A DNA stretch of 64,000 nucleotides from CAVRUD01 sp963849635. GTDB lineage: Bacteria > Chloroflexota > Chloroflexia > Thermomicrobiales > UBA6265. Each line of letters starts with the position of its first letter. Position 1 is the first letter of the stretch. The translations under genes were made by a program, and so were the position numbers. The stretch is from assembly GCA_963849635.1 (NCBI GenBank), contig CAWKIA010000030.1, forward strand, positions 248,001 to 312,000, in the 5' to 3' direction. This document shows positions 51,234-61,103 of this stretch, piece by piece. Under the pieces are notes generated by a model, which saw nothing but the letters and a program-made list of their open reading frames with translations, did not search any database and had not been told where the DNA came from.

Positions 51234-53207
51234 TTGGACGAGATGCGAGGTCGCATCATCGTCCGCCTTGCGCCTGAGAGGTTACCCCTGTCCGCCACCA
51301 AAACAGTTTCGGATACCACGTCCCCCACCTCCTCGCCCCCTGGCCAGCCTGCCAGAGGCCAGGCTGATCTGGCGCCTCTCGATAGCCGCCTGAGCGGTCC
51401 GGGTGCGATCTACGTTGACCGCCGCGACACATTCGGCGCCGAGCGCGATGCGCTCACGATGCATTGGAACCGGATCGCGAACGCCCGGCTGGCTGCCTTC
51501 ATCCTCGCGGCGGTCGCGTTCGGCTGGGGCATCTGGAGCGGTTCGGTCCTCCCGTTCGTCGTCGGTGCGGTTGCTTTGGCAGCCTTTGTTGGTCTAGCCG
51601 TTTTCCACTTCCGCCTGGGCCGGCGCCGGGCGCGGGCGGCCCTCTTGCACGATCTCAACGTCGAAGGGTTAGCCCGCCTGGAGCGGGACTGGGACGGCTT
51701 ACCGCTGCGGCCGGAAGCCGCCGCGATGCGCGCGCCCGCCGATCACCCCTACGCCGCCGACCTGGACATCTTCGGGCGGGCATCCCTGTTACATCTGCTG
51801 GATACAACCACCACGCCATTCGGGCTCGACCGGCTGGCGAGTTGGCTGCTGGATGCCGCCGCGCCGGGAACGGCACGGGCGCGGCAGGCGGCAGTGGCGG
51901 AGCTGGCGCCCCTGCTTCCGTTCCGGCAGGAATTGACAGTGCGGGGCCGGTTCCGGACGGGAACCTGGGGCGATCCCGGGCCGTTCCTCGATTGGGCGGA
52001 AGGGCCGCGCTGGCTGGCTAGCCGGATGTGGCTGCGGGCCGCCGCCCTGCTGTGGACCATCGCGTTCTGGGGTGCCTTCGCGGGAGCGCTGGCCGGATTC
52101 TGGCCGAATCGGACCTGGATCCTGGTCCTGATCGTCAACTTCGGGTTTGCCCACCTGCTCCTGGGTCGTGCCCATGAGGTGGTCGAGCAGGCCCTGTCCC
52201 AGGGTCGAGCAGTCCAGGCGTATGCCGATTGCCTGGAGCACCTTGCCTCGCGCCGGTTCGCTTCCCCGGAGCTGGTGCGCCTCCAGAAGGATCTCTCAGT
52301 CACCGACGCACCGGCGCATTCCCGCTTGCGCCGGCTCGCCCGGATCGTCTCCTTCGCTATTCCCAGGGATTCGCCCCTCTACCTTCCGTTGCAGGCGGTG
52401 ACGGGCTGGGATGTCCACCAACTGGCGGCTCTGGAGCGATGGCAGGCCGAAAACGGAACCCGCGTCAGAGCGTGGCTGGAAGATCTCGGTGAGGCCGAGG
52501 CGCTGTCGGCATTGGCCGGGCTGGCGTTCGATCAGCCGGAGTGGATCTACCCCGATCTCGATCCCGACGCGGATCGGTTTGCGGCGACCGCGCTCGGCCA
52601 TCCCCTGCTGGCGGACGACGAGCGGGTGACCAACGATGTGACGCTGGGTCCGCCGGGGACATTCTTGCTCGTGACCGGGTCCAACATGTCCGGGAAGAGC
52701 ACGCTGCTGCGGGCGATCGGGGTGAACACGATCCTGGCCGGAGCGGGCGGGCCGGTCTGCGCCGCATCGCTACGGCTGCCGCCGGTGCGGGTCTGGACGA
52801 GTGTCCGGGTCGAGGATTCGCTGGCCCGTGGCGTCTCGTTCTTCATGGCCGAGCTGCTGCGGCTCAAGCTCGTGGTGGACGCGGCCGACAATGCCGGTTC
52901 GGACGCGCCCCGGCTGCTCTATCTCCTCGACGAGATCCTGCAGGGGACGAACACGGCTGAGCGCCAGATCGCCGCCCGCCGGATCATTGCCCACCTCGTC
53001 GCCAGCGGCGCCCTGGGGGCGGTGTCGACCCATGACCTCGATCTGGCGGACGGGCCACCCCTGGCGGAGTCGGCCCGCCCGATCCACTTCCGTGAGCAGG
53101 TCCGCGACGGGGCGCTGTCGTTCGACTACCGTGCCCGCCCCGGTCTGGCGACCTCGACCAACGCCCTCAAGCTGATGGAGTTGGTCGGGCTGCCGGTCGA
53201 GGAGTAG
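51234..53207 (+). CDS. Membrane-anchored MutS-family ATPase
   Basis: 657 residues; start TTG 51234 or ATG 51243. Two hydrophobic helices near residues 85-125 (LAAFILAAVAFGWGIWSG, VLPFVVGAVALAAFVGLAVF) and two more near 265-310 precede a lever/core region (LRLARxIV-like LRRLARIVSFAIPRDSPLYL). The ATPase domain has LLVTGSNMSGKSTLLRAIGV (Walker A), ARGVSFFMAELLRLKLVVDA, LLYLLDEILQGTNTAERQIA (Walker B) and ALGAVSTHDLDLAD. No mismatch-binding N-terminal domain is present. Related MutS-like proteins are known but not assigned to repair; here membrane attachment argues against classic mismatch repair. Confidence 0.88.
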   Translation: MDEMRGRIIVRLAPERLPLSATKTVSDTTSPTSSPPGQPARGQADLAPLDSRLSGPGAIYVDRRDTFGAERDALTMHWNRIANARLAAFILAAVAFGWGIWSGSVLPFVVGAVALAAFVGLAVFHFRLGRRRARAALLHDLNVEGLARLERDWDGLPLRPEAAAMRAPADHPYAADLDIFGRASLLHLLDTTTTPFGLDRLASWLLDAAAPGTARARQAAVAELAPLLPFRQELTVRGRFRTGTWGDPGPFLDWAEGPRWLASRMWLRAAALLWTIAFWGAFAGALAGFWPNRTWILVLIVNFGFAHLLLGRAHEVVEQALSQGRAVQAYADCLEHLASRRFASPELVRLQKDLSVTDAPAHSRLRRLARIVSFAIPRDSPLYLPLQAVTGWDVHQLAALERWQAENGTRVRAWLEDLGEAEALSALAGLAFDQPEWIYPDLDPDADRFAATALGHPLLADDERVTNDVTLGPPGTFLLVTGSNMSGKSTLLRAIGVNTILAGAGGPVCAASLRLPPVRVWTSVRVEDSLARGVSFFMAELLRLKLVVDAADNAGSDAPRLLYLLDEILQGTNTAERQIAARRIIAHLVASGALGAVSTHDLDLADGPPLAESARPIHFREQVRDGALSFDYRARPGLATSTNALKLMELVGLPVEE

Positions 53208-54087
53208 ATGAATGCCCTCACCCCCTACCCCCACTCTTCCCTAGCCCACTGCGGTGGAGAGGGGCATCGGCGGTCCTGTTTCCGGGGTTGGGCAGTCGAT
53301 GGCCTAGTGGGGCTGCTAACGCATGGTGTGCTGCGTGTTAGAGACCTGCGAGGTGGGGACCTCCGGGAGCGGGATGACCGGGCGCGCTACGACCTGCGAG
53401 GAGGACCCTCCGGGAGCGAACTGACGGGAACTGGATGACGGCTGGTCTCGAGCCGGGCAAGGTGATCGCGCTGCCCAGGCCCGCACCTTTGCCGGGTGTG
53501 CCGCTTGTCCTGATCATATCAGAACATATGTTCGTTTCAAGAGGCCGACCATCGAGACTTGTAGGATCGGGCAACGAGGAGAGGATCAATAGTCTCAGAA
53601 CTCGTCTAGTCAGGTAAGTAAGTGAACGCAGATTGTGAGACGGGTTTTGGGACAGGTCGGTAAGCGTGGGTCTGAGGAGATTGACATGCTCGCCGGCCTA
53701 TCCCAAAAAGGGCCGTTTCTGCGACAGCTTCTCGTCCACCCAATACTGGACACCCGCAAATCGATTGTCGCTTTCGTCGACCTCGATCGTCCGTCGAATG
53801 CGCTGCGCATTCCATGCTAACGGGTTCACCGGAAGCGGTCGGGCGAGTACGAGGATGGGCTCGACGCAGAAGTCCCACATCGCCCACGACCTGTCGCGTT
53901 TTGCGACGGGCCCGGACTCCGAGCGGGGCTTGTCGCCGCTGGCGTGCGGACCCAATCCCGTGTCGAACCGGCCGCCCGCGTTTCACTTGAGCGGGTGCCG
54001 GGCGGCCGGTTCCTTGTGTGTGCGGCCCGGACGGAGTAGCGTACCCGACGACGAACACAGCACGACCGGCTCGGAGGCCTTCGCATC
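53208..54087. other. 880-bp interval with a tandem repeat and GTCTCA/TGAGAC motif
   Basis: A 48-bp period repeat, ACCTGCGAGG...CCTCCGGGAGCG, occurs twice from 53343. GTCTCAGAACTC at 53592 faces TGTGAGAC ending at 53641, as at 59662-59696. One doubtful minus-strand frame lies at 53698-53955. Otherwise no gene was seen. Confidence 0.45.
53698..53955 (-). CDS. Possible hypothetical protein
   Basis: 85 codons. The part WAMWDFCVEPILVLARPLPV, then IEVDESDNRFAGVQYWVDEK, is protein-like in composition. No ribosome-binding site, no family. Could be the remnant of a larger gene. Confidence 0.25.
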   Translation of the reverse strand: MGPHASGDKPRSESGPVAKRDRSWAMWDFCVEPILVLARPLPVNPLAWNAQRIRRTIEVDESDNRFAGVQYWVDEKLSQKRPFLG

Positions 54088-56416
54088 GTGGACAGCGCTC
54101 CATTCCTCCCACGCGCTGGCGCCCTGCCCACCCCGCTCACGCCGCTCGTCGGCCGGGAGCGGGAACTCACCGCCGCCCGTGACCTGCTGCGCCGCCCGGA
54201 GGTCCGCCTCGTGACGCTGACCGGTCCAGGGGGGGTCGGCAAGACCCGCCTGGCGCTCGCGGTCGCCGCCGAGGCCGAGCGTGGCTTTGCCGACGGGACG
54301 GCCTTCGTTCCCTTGTCCCTGGTGCGCGACCCCAACCTGATCCTCCCGGAGATCGCGCGGGCGTTGGACCTGCCAGATGCGGGCGACCGTCCGCTCGCCG
54401 AGCGGTTGCGAGCGGTCTTGCACGATGGCGAGCGGCTGCTGGTGCTCGACAACTTCGAGCAGGTGGTCGCCGCCGCGCCGCGCGTGACCGACCTGCTGTC
54501 CACCTGTCCGCGCCTCAAGATCCTGGTGACGAGCCGAGAAATCCTGCGTGTTCAAGGAGAGCACGAGTTCCCGGTGCAACCGCTGGCGGTGCCCGTCACG
54601 ACCGGTGACTCGTCGCTCTCCGATCTGCTCAAACATGGAGCGATCGCACTCTTCGTCCAGCAGGCACGGGCCGCCCGCCCGACCTTTGTGCTCTCGACCG
54701 ACAATGCCACCGCGATTGCAGCGATCTGCGGCCGGCTGGACGGGTTGCCGCTGGCGATCGAACTGGCCGCCGTGCGCGCCCGCCTCCTTTCGCCCGCGGA
54801 GATGCTCGCCCGGCTGGAGAAGCGGCTGTCGTTGCTGGATCGCGGTGCCCGCAATTTGCCTGCCCGCCAGCAGACCATGCGGGCCGCCATCGCCTGGAGC
54901 TACGACCTCCTCTCACCCGACGAGCAACTCCTCTTTCGGCGGCTCTCGGTCTTCGCTGGCGGCTGCACGTTGGACGCGGCCGAAGCCGTCTGTGGAGATG
55001 ACGAGACCCGCGACCTGCGTGTTCCCGTCTTCGATCGGCTCACCTCGCTCGTCGAGAAGAGTTTGGTGCGGGAGGAGGAGCGGGCCGGGTCATCGCGGTC
55101 CACGATGCTCGACACGATCCGGGAGTTCGCCGCCGAACAACTCGATCTCAGCGGCGAGACCGAGGCGACGCGCCAGAAACACGTGCGGTGGTGCCTGGAT
55201 CTGGCGGAACGGGCGGCGCCGGAGGTGTTCGGCTGGGCCACCCGGCGCGGACTGGCCAGGCTCGACGCCGAACTCGACAACCTCCGGGCGGCGCTTGGTT
55301 GGGCGCTCGACCGAGGAGCGGCGGAGACCGCGCAGCGGCTGGTGATCGCGACCAGCTGGTACTGGTACGTCACCGGGCAAACCGGCGAAGGGGCCTTCTG
55401 GGCCACGCGGGCAGCAACGTGCGGCCCTTCGTCGCCGATTTTCCACGCGAGGACGTTGGTGACGGCGGGCTGGCTTGCCTACGAGAATGCCGACGCCGAC
55501 CGCGCCGCAACGCTTGTCGCCGAGGGGCTGTCGCTTGCGCGTGCCAACCACGTTCCATCGACCGAGGCGATGGCCATGACCACGTTGGCGCTAGTGGCCC
55601 TGGACCGAGGTGAATTCGACCGCGCCAGGTCGCTGTTGACCGGCGCCCTGAATATCCAGGAGTCGCTGGGCGACACGACTGCGGGCACGTACCCCCTGAA
55701 GACCCTCGGCGTCGTCGACTATCTCCAGGGCGACCTCGACGCCGCGGAGGTGCGCTTCAGCGAGGCCCTCGGGCGGTTCCGGGCGATGGGCAACGCGTTC
55801 GGTACGGCGATCACCCTCATTAATCTCGCCGGCCTCGCCCGCCGGCGAGGCGAACTCGCGCGCTCGGAGGCGCTCTACGCCGAAAGTCTCGCCCTCCGTT
55901 GGGAGGACGGCGACAAGGTCAGCGTCGCGGGGTGCCTGCGGGGATTGGCGCGCACCGCCGTCCTCGCGCGGCAGTACGAGCGTGGCGTCCGCCTGTTCGC
56001 CGCGGCCGAGGCCCTCCGCGCGGCGATCGGTGCCGCCGAACCGCGCGGGAATGCGCGTGCCGAAGCGGCGCTCGCGCCCGCCCGCGTCTCGCTCAGCGAG
56101 GAAGTGTTCGCCGCCACCTGGGCGGCGGGCCGGGCACTCCCGCTGACTGACGCGGTCGCCGAGGCGTTGGCTGTGCCGAGCGAGGCGCCGGACCCGGCGT
56201 CGGCTCGTGCCGCGGAGCAACACGGCCTGACCCCGCGCGAGCTGGAAGTGCTGGGGCTCCTCCCATCCGGGCTCACGAACCCCGAGATCGCCGACGCGCT
56301 CTTCATCACCCGCGCGACCGCGCGCACCCACGTTGGCAACATCCTGGACCAAGCTCGGGGTCGGCACGCGAGCCGAGGCGGCTGCCTACGCGGTGAAGCA
56401 CGGACTCCTCTCCTAA
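54088..56416 (+). CDS. LAL-type ATPase regulator with LuxR HTH, one frameshift at the C-terminus
   Basis: It starts at GTG 54088 (MDSAPFLPRAGALPTPLTPL VGRERE). P-loop GPGGVGKTRLALAVAAEAER, LLVLDNFEQVVAAAP, GLPLAIELAAVRARLLSP, TPR-like middle (FRAMGNAFGTAITLINLAGL), then the HTH LTPRELEVLGLLPSGLTNPE IADALFITRATARTHVGNIL. The main frame then becomes unnatural; removing one G near 56346 gives TKLGVGTRAEAAAYAVKHGL LS and a stop at 56414-56416, the canonical LuxR end. Shares architecture with the regulators at 30736 and 35183 but lacks the GTGAGTCGTGAG insertion. Signal and targets unknown. Confidence 0.85.
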
Positions 56417-56608
56417 GGCCGGCGCGAACTGGCCGCCAACTATCCGACGTTGCCCGTCCCTACGTACGTTGCGTAGCGATCGCCCCCTGCGATTCGCGGA
56501 GATATCGGCCATCCGGCCGATGTGCGCCCCGCCGCGCCAGGACATGCTGTCCTCGTGATCCCGGAACCAAGTCCGATCGACAGGGATCAGCCATGAGAGG
56601 AGACGGCT

Positions 56609-56845
56609 GTGATCGACCTGAAGGATTGCGGGCCGCGTCTGACAGAGCATCAGATGCGAGTGGCCCAGATCAACCGTGAGGCATGGAAGTGGCAAGCGTC
56701 GGCAACCGGCGAAGTCATGCGCGCTCGGAGGACGTTGACCGCTGGCGCGTCGATCCGGCAGCGCGTCGGGCTGGCCGTTGTCCGCGCTGGCGAGCGGCTG
56801 CAGGGGATGTCCACTGGCCGCGTCGTTCGTCCGGCGGCGAGATGA
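56609..56845 (+). CDS. Small basic hypothetical protein
   Basis: 78 codons from GTG 56609 with GAGGAG upstream. MIDLKDCGPRLTEHQMRVAQ INREAWKWQAS is a plausible helical N-terminus; the middle ASIRQRVGLAVVRAGERLQG looks amphipathic. No family recognised. It lies 52 bases before the ligase gene and may be on the same transcript. Confidence 0.5.
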   Translation: MIDLKDCGPRLTEHQMRVAQINREAWKWQASATGEVMRARRTLTAGASIRQRVGLAVVRAGERLQGMSTGRVVRPAAR

Positions 56846-56897
56846 AACCGACTGAACGCCGGCAGTTCGCCACCAGCCAAGAGCCGGAGGTACGGCG

Positions 56898-58466
56898 ATG
56901 ATCTTCCGCAGCCCGTTCCCCGACATCACCATCCCCGATCTGCCGCTCACGCCGTTCGTGTTGCAGCACGCCGGGCGACTGGCGGACAAGCCGGCGCTCG
57001 TCGACGGCGCCAGCGGCCGGACGTTGAGCTACGGCCAACTCGCCGACGGCATCCGTCGCACCGCCGTCGGATTGGCCAGGCGAGACTTCCGCAAGGGCGA
57101 CGTCTTCGCCACCGTCTGCCCGAGTCTTCCGGAGTTCGCCCTCGCCTTCTACGGCGTCGCCGCCCTCGGCGGAGCGACGACCATGCTCAATCCGAATTTC
57201 ACCGCCGAGGAGATGGCGAACCAACTCGGCGACGCCGGCGCCCGCTTCGTCCTCACCGTGCCGGAGCGGTTCGACGTGGTACGCCGTGCCATCTCAGGGA
57301 CGCGGGTGGAGGAGGTCTTCGTGATCGGCGACGACGCTGGCGCGATCCCGTTCGCTTCCCTGCTCGCGGACGACGGCGCGTTTCCACCGGTCGATCTTGA
57401 TCCGGCAGAGGACGTCGTGGTCCTGCCCTATTCGAGCGGCACCACTGGGCGATCGAAGGGCGTGATGCTGACGCACCGGAACGTGGTTGCCGGCGCCCTG
57501 TCGTGGCGGACCGTCAGCGCCGTCTCCGCCGACACGGTCGAGGTGACACTCTTCCCCTGTTTCCACATGGCCGGTGTTCACCTGATGGACATCGCGCTCT
57601 CCGTCGGGGCCACCCTGGTGACCGTACCCCGCTACGACCTGCACCTTCTCCTGCGCCTCCTCCAGGATTACGGCGCCACCCGCGCCAGTCTGCCGCCGCC
57701 GGTCCTGCTGGACCTGAGCCGCCACCCGGCTGTGGACGGCTACGACCTCTCGCGGCTCAAGGAGATCGGCTGGGGTGGGGCGCCGCTGAGCGAGACGGTC
57801 GTCCAGGCGTGTCGCGAGCGCCTGGGCTGCCGGACGAAACAGGGCTACGGGTTGACGGAGGCCACGCCGATGCACCGGGTTCCTGCCGAGGGCGGGGACC
57901 GACCGGGATCGGCGGGTCCGGCGGCGCCAAACACGGAGTCCAAGGTCGTCGACGCGGCGACTGGCGACGAACTCGGTCCCGGGGGAGACGGGCGAGGTCT
58001 GCGTGCGCGGCCCGCAGGTCATGAAGGGCTACATCAACGATCCGGAGGCGACGGCGCGGACGATCGACGCCGAGGGCTGGCTGCACACCGGTGACATCGG
58101 CTACCTGGACGACGACGGCTGGATCTTCATCATCGACCGGCTCAAAGAACTCATCAAGTACAAGGGCGTATCAGATCGCCCCGGCCGAGTTGGAGGCGGT
58201 CCTGCTGGCCCATCCTGCCGTCGCCGACGCCGCCGTCATCCCCAGTCCGGACGCAGAAGCGGGCGAAGTGCCGAAGGCGTTCGTCGTGCTCAAGGGCAGC
58301 GGCGACGGCGGAGGAGTTGATGGCCTACGTCGCGGGGCGTCTCGCGCCGTACAAGAAGGTGCGCCGGCTGGAGTTCGTCGAGCAGATCCCGAAGTCGCCC
58401 TCGGGCAAGATCCTGCGGCGGGTGTTGGTCGAGCGCGAGCGCTCACCTGCCCGAGTCTCGGTGTAA
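56898..58466 (+). pseudogene. 4-coumarate-CoA-ligase-like adenylate-forming enzyme, three frameshifts
   Basis: The intact first part (56898 to about 57980) has the AMP-binding P-loop YSSGTTGRSKGVMLTHRN, TLFPCFHMAG, GWGGAPLSETVVQACRERLG and KQGYGLTEATPMHR. In a second frame: VRGPQVMKGYINDPEATART, GWLHTGDIGYLDDDGWIFII DRLKELIKYKG. A third continues YQIAPAELEAVLLAHPAVAD AAVIPSPD. A fourth gives KSPSGKILRRVLVERER with the catalytic Lys, ending at 58466. All are standard 4CL/acyl-CoA synthetase parts, so the gene needs three indel corrections. It would activate a carboxylic acid (aryl or fatty) with ATP and CoA. Confidence 0.85.
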
Positions 58467-58479
58467 GGAGGGAGCCCAG

Positions 58480-59623
58480 TTGGTCACCCACCAGATTGCC
58501 GAAGCGGTGCCGCCGGGCACGGCGACGGCTGGCGAGACCCTCGGCGAGGCCGAGCGCCTCTTCCAAGCACCAGATCAGCCCCCTCCGGCTCCATCCGGGC
58601 GCGGCGCTTGCCGTCTATCGACACGGCCGCCTCGTCCTGGACCTGACGGCCGGGCTGGCCGACACGCAACGCGGCGAACTCGTGCGGCCGGACACGCTCT
58701 TCGTCCTCTTCTCCGCGACCAAGCCGCTCGCCTCGGTCGCCCTCTGGCAGCAGATCGAGCGCGGCAAGGCGGGGCTCGACGACGCGGTGGCGGTGCACTG
58801 GCCAGCCTTCGGCCAGCAGGGGAAGGAGCGGGTGACGTTGCGCCACGTCCTCTCTCACCGCGGCGGCTTCCCGCTGACGCCGCCGGAGCTGACGCCCGCA
58901 CGATGGGGCGACTGGCAGATGGCGGTCCGGGCGATCGCGGCGATGCCGCTCAGCCACGAGCCGGGCACGGTCAGCGCCTACCACCAGTTGACCCAGCAGT
59001 GGGTCTGCGCCGAGCTCGTCCGGCGTCTCGACGGCCGGTCGTACCGCGATTACCTGCGCGACGAGCTCACCGGGCCCCTCGGAATGACCGACACCTACGT
59101 GGGGCTGCCGGCGGATCTCGAACACCGTGTCGCCAAACTCCACGCGACGGACGGGACGGACGACTGGGGGCATGGGATTGTGCGCAACTTCAACCGACTG
59201 GCGCTTTACCGCTGGACTGTGCCGGCCGCCAGCGGCGTCTCGACGGCCCGCGACATGGCCCGCCTGTATGCCGCGTTAGCTGCGGGCGGCGCGATCGACG
59301 GGGTGCGCATCCTGCAACCGGAGACGGTCGAGCGGATGCTCGCGGTCGAAGTTGACGGGGAGACCGATCGCACCTTCGACGTGCCGGTGCGCCGGGGGTT
59401 GGGCTTCGAACTCGGCGGACTCACCGACCGCAGGCGGTTCTGGGCGGGGTCGAGGACCACGCCATCCACCTTCTGGCACGGCGGCTTCGGCACCTCGATC
59501 TGCTGGGGCGATCGAGACCTCAACTTGGCGATGGTCTATATCACCAACGGAGTGCGGCGGGACGACGCCGGCGCCGAGGCCCGACGCGACCTGTCGGATG
59601 CGGTGCGGGCGGCGTGCTGGTAA
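58480..59623 (+). CDS. Serine hydrolase, class C beta-lactamase/esterase-like, frameshift near the start
   Basis: It starts at TTG 58480 with GGAGGGAG upstream. The first 30 residues (THQIAEAVPPGTATAGETLG) are in one frame; from HQISPLRLHPGAALAVYRHG on the reading continues in another, so one indel lies near 58565. Catalytic S-x-x-K is FSATKPLASVALWQ, the Tyr motif is YHQLTQQW (Y-x-N variant), and HGGFGTSI stands in for the HxG/KTG motif. Family includes esterases, D-aminopeptidases and lactamases. No signal peptide. It follows the ligase gene by 13 bases, suggesting one operon. Confidence 0.85.
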
Positions 59624-59870
59624 CCAGCGGTCGGCGGCGGAAGCCACCGACAGCCCCCTGTGTCTCAGAACTCAACTCGACCGCGCAATGTGAGACACGC
59701 GACGGAATTCTCAAAAAGGAGCGTTTTTGATGCTTGCGATGCGTCAGAAATCGCGTAGAGCGGCCTACTCGACCGCCAAGGGGGCGTGTCGTCGCGCTCG
59801 CGGTCTGGCCGGCGAGACGGGCCGGGGACGATGCTCCCCGGCCCGTTGCCGCGCTCACGCCTGCCGCGTG

Positions 59871-60452
59871 TTACGCCGCCGGGGTGGCCGCCGTGGGCGT
59901 TCCCTCCGGGAAGCCAGGCGCGCCGACGCCCATCCGGGTGCCGGTCACCGGCGGCGCCCCCGCCGTCAGGATCTGGTCGACGATCGCGCCGCCGGCATCC
60001 CGGATCGTGATCGTGCCCTGCGCCTGGTCGTCGAATAGCGACAACCCGTCTTCGCTCACCACCGGGTAGCCGTCGATCGTGACGCTGCCGGTAAAGGTCC
60101 CGGTCGCATCGGAGTGGATCTGGACGACGGTGAAGTGGACGCCGCGCTCGCTGATCGGCTCCCACACCCCGGGGTTGCTGGTGACGAAGGTCACGCCGTT
60201 CGGTCCCGCCTGGGTCACCTGCGGGGTGATCAGGGCGATGCCGTTCGGGAAGAAGGTGCCGGGGGCGGGGCCGCGCGGAGTGACCACGTTCCAGACGCCG
60301 ACGATCGGATGGCCGGCCATCGCCTCGGACGTGGCGTCCTGGGCGGCAGCGGGCCGGGCGGACGCGGCGAGGGCGACGGCGAGGCCGCCGGCGCCGAGGC
60401 CGACGAGCGCGGCGCGGCGGGAGACGGGGTCGGTGGGTCGGGACGTCGTCAT
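59871..60452 (-). CDS. Tat-exported protein of unknown function
   Basis: 193 residues with a twin-arginine signal (VSRRAALVGLGAGGLAVALA). Mature part: HPIVGVWNVVTPRGPAPGTF FPNGIALITPQVTQAGPNGV, then TVVQIHSDATGTFTGSVTID GYPVV, a beta-rich pattern like lipocalin or SnoaL-companion domains. The tail is Gly/Pro/Thr-rich. Similar Tat proteins with HPxxGxW openings occur in Thermomicrobia and actinobacteria, but no function is established. Minus-strand, alone. Confidence 0.75.
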   Translation of the reverse strand: MTTSRPTDPVSRRAALVGLGAGGLAVALAASARPAAAQDATSEAMAGHPIVGVWNVVTPRGPAPGTFFPNGIALITPQVTQAGPNGVTFVTSNPGVWEPISERGVHFTVVQIHSDATGTFTGSVTIDGYPVVSEDGLSLFDDQAQGTITIRDAGGAIVDQILTAGAPPVTGTRMGVGAPGFPEGTPTAATPAA

Positions 60453-60599
60453 GAGAGGGCTCCTCTTCTGGTGTCGGTACGGTCAGGGACGGCGAGAGTC
60501 TGGGATGCATGGTCGGACCTGGGGACGCGCGGCTGCTCCTTTCTCCGCCGGACGCCGGGATGGGCGCAGGCGGTCGCGATGCCGGTTCGTGACCGGACA

Positions 60600-60944
60600 C
60601 TACGGGGGTGGGCTGCCCGCGACGGGGATCCCGACCGGGTCCGGACGGGGCCGGTCGTGGGCGACGACCTCGTAGATCTGCCGCGCCTCGATCGCCAGGC
60701 CGAGCGCGCCGAGCCGCACGTGCGCCGCGCTGACGGTGCGGTCGGCCGCCGCGGCGTCGGCCGCCTCCTCGGTTTCCCACAGCACCACGGCGAGGCCGGT
60801 GCCCGGCTTGCTGCCGGCGAGGAGGCAGCACCCCCGGTAGCCGGGCGTGCGGCGCAACGCCGGCAGCAGGTCCTCCACGACGACCCGCAGTCCCGCGTCG
60901 TGTTGCTCCGGGGGGTACCGCACGTGGCTGACGCGAGCAAACAT
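60600..60944 (-). CDS. Antibiotic-biosynthesis-monooxygenase-like (ABM) protein
   Basis: 114 residues: MFARVSHVRYPPEQHDAGLR, LRRTPGYRGCCLLAGSKPGT, LAVVLWETEEAADAAAADRT and a terminal YEVVAHD fit the ferredoxin-like ABM fold (strand, helix, GCCLL strand, W-E-T strand, helix). Small ABM proteins are heme or aromatic-ring monooxygenases or simple binding proteins. Start chosen at the M where the fold begins. Lies upstream of the Tat gene on the same strand. Confidence 0.75.
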   Translation of the reverse strand: MFARVSHVRYPPEQHDAGLRVVVEDLLPALRRTPGYRGCCLLAGSKPGTGLAVVLWETEEAADAAAADRTVSAAHVRLGALGLAIEARQIYEVVAHDRPRPDPVGIPVAGSPPP

Positions 60945-61103
60945 CGGGGGCCTCCGCACTCCGCACACTCTGGGGCCGTTGCCCCGTGATCCCTACGGTA
61001 GGGCCGGGCAGCGCCGCAGGGCATCCGTGGCAGCACGGAGGCGGTACGGAATGCGGTACGGGATTCTGGGGGTCGTGGGCGAGGGAACGGAGTCGGGCGT
61101 CCC

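Noticed and set aside
53343..53438. 48-bp tandem repeat as a CRISPR or plasmid iteron array
   Set aside because: Only two imperfect copies with no unique spacers and no replication or cas genes nearby.
59665..61100. Continuation of the minus-strand frame of the cyclase fusion beyond its LuxR end
   Set aside because: After about 61325 it is Arg/Pro-rich and runs antisense or out of frame across the ABM and Tat genes; the LuxR domain in another frame gives the natural stop at 61104.
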